Positions 61,301 to 64,000 of a DNA stretch of 64,000 nucleotides are shown in pieces. The first letter of the stretch is position 1. Each line of letters starts with the position of its first letter. Source of the stretch: Silene latifolia (Eukaryota; Streptophyta; Magnoliopsida; Caryophyllales; Caryophyllaceae); assembly GCF_048544455.1 (NCBI RefSeq), contig NC_133538.1, positions 35,837,469-35,901,468 of the forward strand. The letters run 5' to 3'. The notes under the pieces are model-generated. The model was not told where the DNA came from and made no database searches. It worked only from the letters and a program-made list of their open reading frames with translations. The position numbers were made by a program, and so were the translations under genes.

Positions 61301-62188
61301 AAATGCAATCCTAAATTCACATTTTTTTTACCGCATCAATCAAAATAAAGCCACATAGTCATTAACATAAAGAGGAAAAAGGAGATTGGAAAGATCATAC
61401 CATGCGGTCTTCAATATCCTCATGTCTCGGATGTGGCGTAGTCAATCAAAGTGAACAAGGATAAAAAAACACAATATATACAAGACAATATATACAAAGG
61501 AAATGAACTTGTTTTTGGTTTTTCAATTTTTTCAATTTTTATGATTTTTGAAATTTTTCAATTTTTATGGGTTTTTTGAATAAAAGTTAAGTGTTAGAAT
61601 TCCCATCCCCACACTAATATGGGCATTGTCCTCAATGGCCAAAATGATGGAAATTATGCAAAGATGATACATGATTTCTATACTAAATGCAATTCTACAC
61701 TAAGCTATACTACATGATGCATGGTTTTTGTTATGACAGAGAGGATAATTTAGATTACCTCCCGTTGTGTATGCATTAACTTCCCCAAACCAAATAAGAC
61801 ACTATTGCTAATGTCAAGGATGGGTATAGTTCATGCACACACTATGCTATGCATGAAACTAGATTGTTATTTTGGATTTTACAAATGGGAACAATAAAGA
61901 ACACCTCAATGGTACCGAGGTGTGAGTCCTTTGATGTTGCTAGGACTAAACCAACAATGATCAAAATGAAATAAAATACAAAGAGATATAGACAAACCAT
62001 GGGAGTGTAGGAGTCTCCAAGGCTAGTCTTCCATCATGCTATCATCATCATCACTTCCCTCATGAGAAGTGGTCACATTGCCACTTTCCTTGGCACTTTC
62101 TTCATCACTTTCTTCATTATCTTGCTCATCATCATCTTCACCATCTCTTTCTCCATCTCCACTTGCTTCTTCCTCAATATTATCATCA
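58321..62188 (-). mobile_element. 5' terminal repeat of the Athila-type element (extended LTR)
   Basis: A 3868-bp copy of 49036-52905. A canonical LTR spans 58321-60070; the outer 2.1 kb (60071-62188) repeats the ORF tail and 3' non-coding DNA. The outer edge abuts the antisense gene of the Tat element. Differences from the left copy are few, except in the motif array at 59555-59730, where small indels cluster. Confidence 0.85.
59407..59418 (-). promoter_or_regulatory. TATA box in Athila LTR (right copy, 5' LTR)
   Basis: The complement reads CTATAAATACCC. As it lies in the 5' repeat it is the likely promoter for gag-protease. Confidence 0.65.
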
Positions 62189-63085
62189 ATCCCTTCGGCG
62201 ACCCATCCTTCTCAGTCTCAAACAACTTCATCGCCCGTCCTTCGTCCGGATTAAGAGGGACCTTCAAGGCGTCCATCTTAAGCTTGCCCCGGGAGACATA
62301 TTTCTCACGCTCCCCTTTGCTCTCGCACCGCAAATTGACTTGGCGCTGGAAGGACCGAGGCAGTGGATAATCCCCTGGAACCTCAACATATACCCACCGT
62401 TTCTTCCAGTCTTTGCAGGAAGTGAGCTTGGGGACGGTGAGATAACCCGGCTCAGTCTGTACGCTATACCACCCCCTGCCACCGGCGACGTTCAGTCGAA
62501 GGTGATGAAGCCGGCGGAATAGGTTCACCGTTGGAATCTCCCCCTTGAACCGACATAGCCACACAAAACCAATGATCGTCCTAACGGCCAACGGATGCAG
62601 CTGTGCCACAGCGACGTTCATGGCTTAATAATGTTAGCAACGTATACATTGAGAGGAAACCGGAGCCCATACTCCAGGTGTCTCATGTACACGCCGATAT
62701 GACCCGGAGGAGGGCAACAGACGGCCTGACCCGCTCTAGGAATAACAATCTTATACTCCCTGCCGAAGGAGAAATGATGTTCGAAGAAGTCAGGACCCGA
62801 ACAACTGCAAATTTGTGGGTCCAAGCACGGTCGGGGCCGATCTTACAGTGTGTCGCCGTGATCCATGACGTTTACCTCTCGTCATCGAAATGAGCCATTT
62901 CCTCATCATCACCGTCATCGTCAACATCATCATCATCCTCCCAATCCTCCGAACTTTTGGATCAACTTCGGGGAAGGAGACCTAGGGCCCCTGCACCTTA
63001 TCGGGATGGCGGTCGTGCCTCCTCCTCATCAAGGCGCGACGGGAACCCCCGACACAGATTACTAGGTCCCAGCATCGTTAGAAGA
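62189..63085 (-). pseudogene. Antisense gene (aORF) of the Tat element, 5' part
   Basis: Minus-strand frames 62824-62618 (CPPPGHIGVYMRHLEYGLRF) and 62621-62189 (AVAQLHPLAVRTIIGFVWLC, GEIPTVNLFRRLHHLRLN, SCKDWKKRWVYVEVPGD) match the plant 'putative gypsy type transposon' domain found in antisense genes of Tat elements. A 1-bp type frameshift separates them near 62620. A likely first ATG (complement of 63083-63085) is followed after eight codons by a stop. The gene is cut at 62189 by the Athila-type element and continues at 49035. Function unknown. Confidence 0.75.
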
Positions 63086-63269
63086 CATGTTCACAACAAA
63101 AAACTTAAACAATTAAAAAGTTGGAAAATTTGTTTGTTTACCTTGGGAAGAGTGTTACGCCGAGTAACGCTTCGAAGACTAGAGAGAAGTTTCGTCATAG
63201 AAAATTAAGCAAGAAGAAGAAAATTTTTTGAGAAAATGAATTTGGGAGGCCAAATTCAGGGGCTAACTC

Positions 63270-63283
63270 TCCTATTTATAGGG
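63270..63283 (-). promoter_or_regulatory. TATA box of the antisense gene
   Basis: The complement contains CCTATAAATAGG, about 190 bp upstream of the first antisense ATG. It lies outside the right LTR, so the gene appears to have its own promoter. Confidence 0.6.
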
Positions 63284-63740
63284 CAAAGCCCACTCAATCC
63301 GACCAATCAGGGCAAAGCCCATGAAGCGTCAACCAATCAACAACGAGACACATGTCAAGCATGCAGCCACGAAATGTCAAACGTCACAACAGTTACCAAT
63401 CTTCTTTGACACGCTACTTGGCAGAATGCCAATCGACGTATCTTCTTCAACACGCTCCTTATCCACTTGCCAAACGGCCAGCTGATCCACCAAGCTTGGC
63501 AGCACCGCCGGGGGCATTCAAAGCATCCGACACTCTCAACCTTGGACCCGCCGGCCAGCGACATCTTCTTTTCCACATTTGATGTCCATTGCACATCCAT
63601 GCGGAGGGGGGATATGGTACGGTACGGCCAGGAACAAGTTGAGGAAGAAGAAGCCGGGGAAGAAATTTTTCCAATGCGCAGAATACGCTCAACACTCATC
63701 GAAGGTCCATACCACGACATAGACTACGCTGGGGGCAAAT
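63284..63740 (-). other. Antisense promoter region and Tat polypurine tract
   Basis: No gene. Repeated CCACTTGGCA/TGCCAAGTGG-like and AGCCCA words are seen upstream of the antisense TATA box. The purine-rich tract GCTGGGGGCAAAT (63728-63740) primes the right LTR on the plus strand. Confidence 0.55.
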
Positions 63741-64000
63741 TGATGGGGCACATTCTGCACCCGCTGACCGAGTTAACATATTGAGCAAGGTCAAAGATCA
63801 AGAGACAGCAAGTCAACATGTTAGACCGCCTAACCGACGGAGCCTGTCGGCCGATCACTTGGATCTCGGCTAGGCAACTAGCCAGCCGGGAGACATATCC
63901 GCGTACTCATATCCAAGACCCCTCGGCATGGAGTCAACAGGGCCCGCCGGCCTGCCATGGGTCCCTCTGCCGAGGGTAGAACAGAATTTCCCTATGCTAC
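63741..64000 (+). mobile_element. Right LTR of Tat element (start only)
   Basis: It starts TGATGGGGCACATTC right after the polypurine tract and matches 40443-40702 with about four substitutions. It is cut off by the window end. Confidence 0.9.

Larger units (their letters stand above)
49036..62188 (-). mobile_element. Young non-autonomous Athila-type element (gag-protease plus ATHILA ORF)
   Basis: Two direct repeats of 3.87 kb (49036-52905 and 58321-62188) flank gag-protease and an ATHILA ORF-1-like gene, both on the minus strand. A tRNA-Asp-type primer site lies next to the right copy (complement of 58299-58316). RT, RNase H and integrase are absent. The repeats are almost identical, so insertion is recent. 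No 5-bp target duplication is visible (left flank CCTGT, right flank ATCCC). The repeats begin TGATCGAGG and end ATCATCA on the plus strand. Confidence 0.9.
40443..64000 (+). mobile_element. Tat-lineage Ty3/gypsy element with antisense gene
   Basis: The left LTR (40443-41044), primer site (41047-41063), gag-pol with two RNase H domains, 3' tandem repeats, an antisense gene and the start of a right LTR (63741 onward) define it. The visible 260 bp of the right LTR differ from the left at about four sites, so it is fairly young. It inserted in a LINE. The young Athila-type element (49036-62188) is nested in its antisense gene. The layout resembles Retand, Grande and related Tat elements. Confidence 0.85.

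Noticed and set aside
62073..62621. 182-codon minus frame joining the antisense gene to the Athila repeat
   Set aside because: A chance fusion across the insertion boundary; the part inside the repeat is not in the ATHILA ORF frame.

Overview
The window is plant nuclear DNA, almost certainly from a eudicot. It is built entirely of nested transposable elements; I see no host (cellular) gene, rRNA unit, tRNA gene or CRISPR array. Two weak hints point to Caryophyllales: the Tat-type element with an antisense gene and tandem repeats downstream of pol is laid out like Retand of Silene, and the CACTA element carries an Ulp1-like protease. No species is proven.

Layout from left to right. 1-4170: 3' end of an Athila-type (Ty3/gypsy) element with its LTR (2627-4170). 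4189-5539: an inverted solo Athila-type LTR with target duplication CCGTT, sitting in a decayed CACTA transposon (about 5540-13850). That CACTA encodes a Transposase_24-type protein and an Ulp1-like cysteine protease domain, and a reverse-oriented L1-type LINE (6701-9743) splits the gene. 13851-15700: mixed remnants including a probable mini-CACTA. 15700-19045: LTR, primer-binding site and broken gag of a Tat/Ogre-like gypsy element. 19046-39585: a Del/Tekay-style LTR element without recognisable pol. It hosts a decayed Ty1/copia element (23095-34623), itself hit by a copia solo LTR (27704-28975, TSD CTATA) and an Athila-type solo LTR (29744-31487, TSD CGATC), and a 2.2-kb non-autonomous CACTA (35552-37761, TSD GCA) carrying a 5S rRNA-like segment. 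39600-40442: truncated LINE. 40443-64000: a Tat-lineage gypsy element (gag, protease, RT, RNase H, second RNase H, integrase) followed by 3' tandem repeats and an antisense, intron-containing gene with its own TATA box. A young non-autonomous Athila-type element (49036-62188, minus strand) splits that antisense gene.

Working logic. Autonomous-type modules survive mostly as pseudogenes. The only long intact frames are the integrase of the Tat element and the two proteins of the non-autonomous Athila element (gag-protease and an ATHILA ORF-1-like protein). The Athila element has no RT, RNase H or integrase and must borrow them. Insertion order by nesting: Tat/Ogre-like remnant, then the Del-like element, then copia, mini-CACTA and the LINE in its 3' LTR, then the solo LTRs and the Tat element, and last the Athila-type element.

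Most interesting signals: a three-stem fold in copia LTRs supported by a compensatory base-pair change between two families; paired palindromic motif arrays in Athila-type LTRs; two elements whose LTRs extend past an internal, canonical polypurine tract; and a 5S-like segment inside a CACTA derivative.
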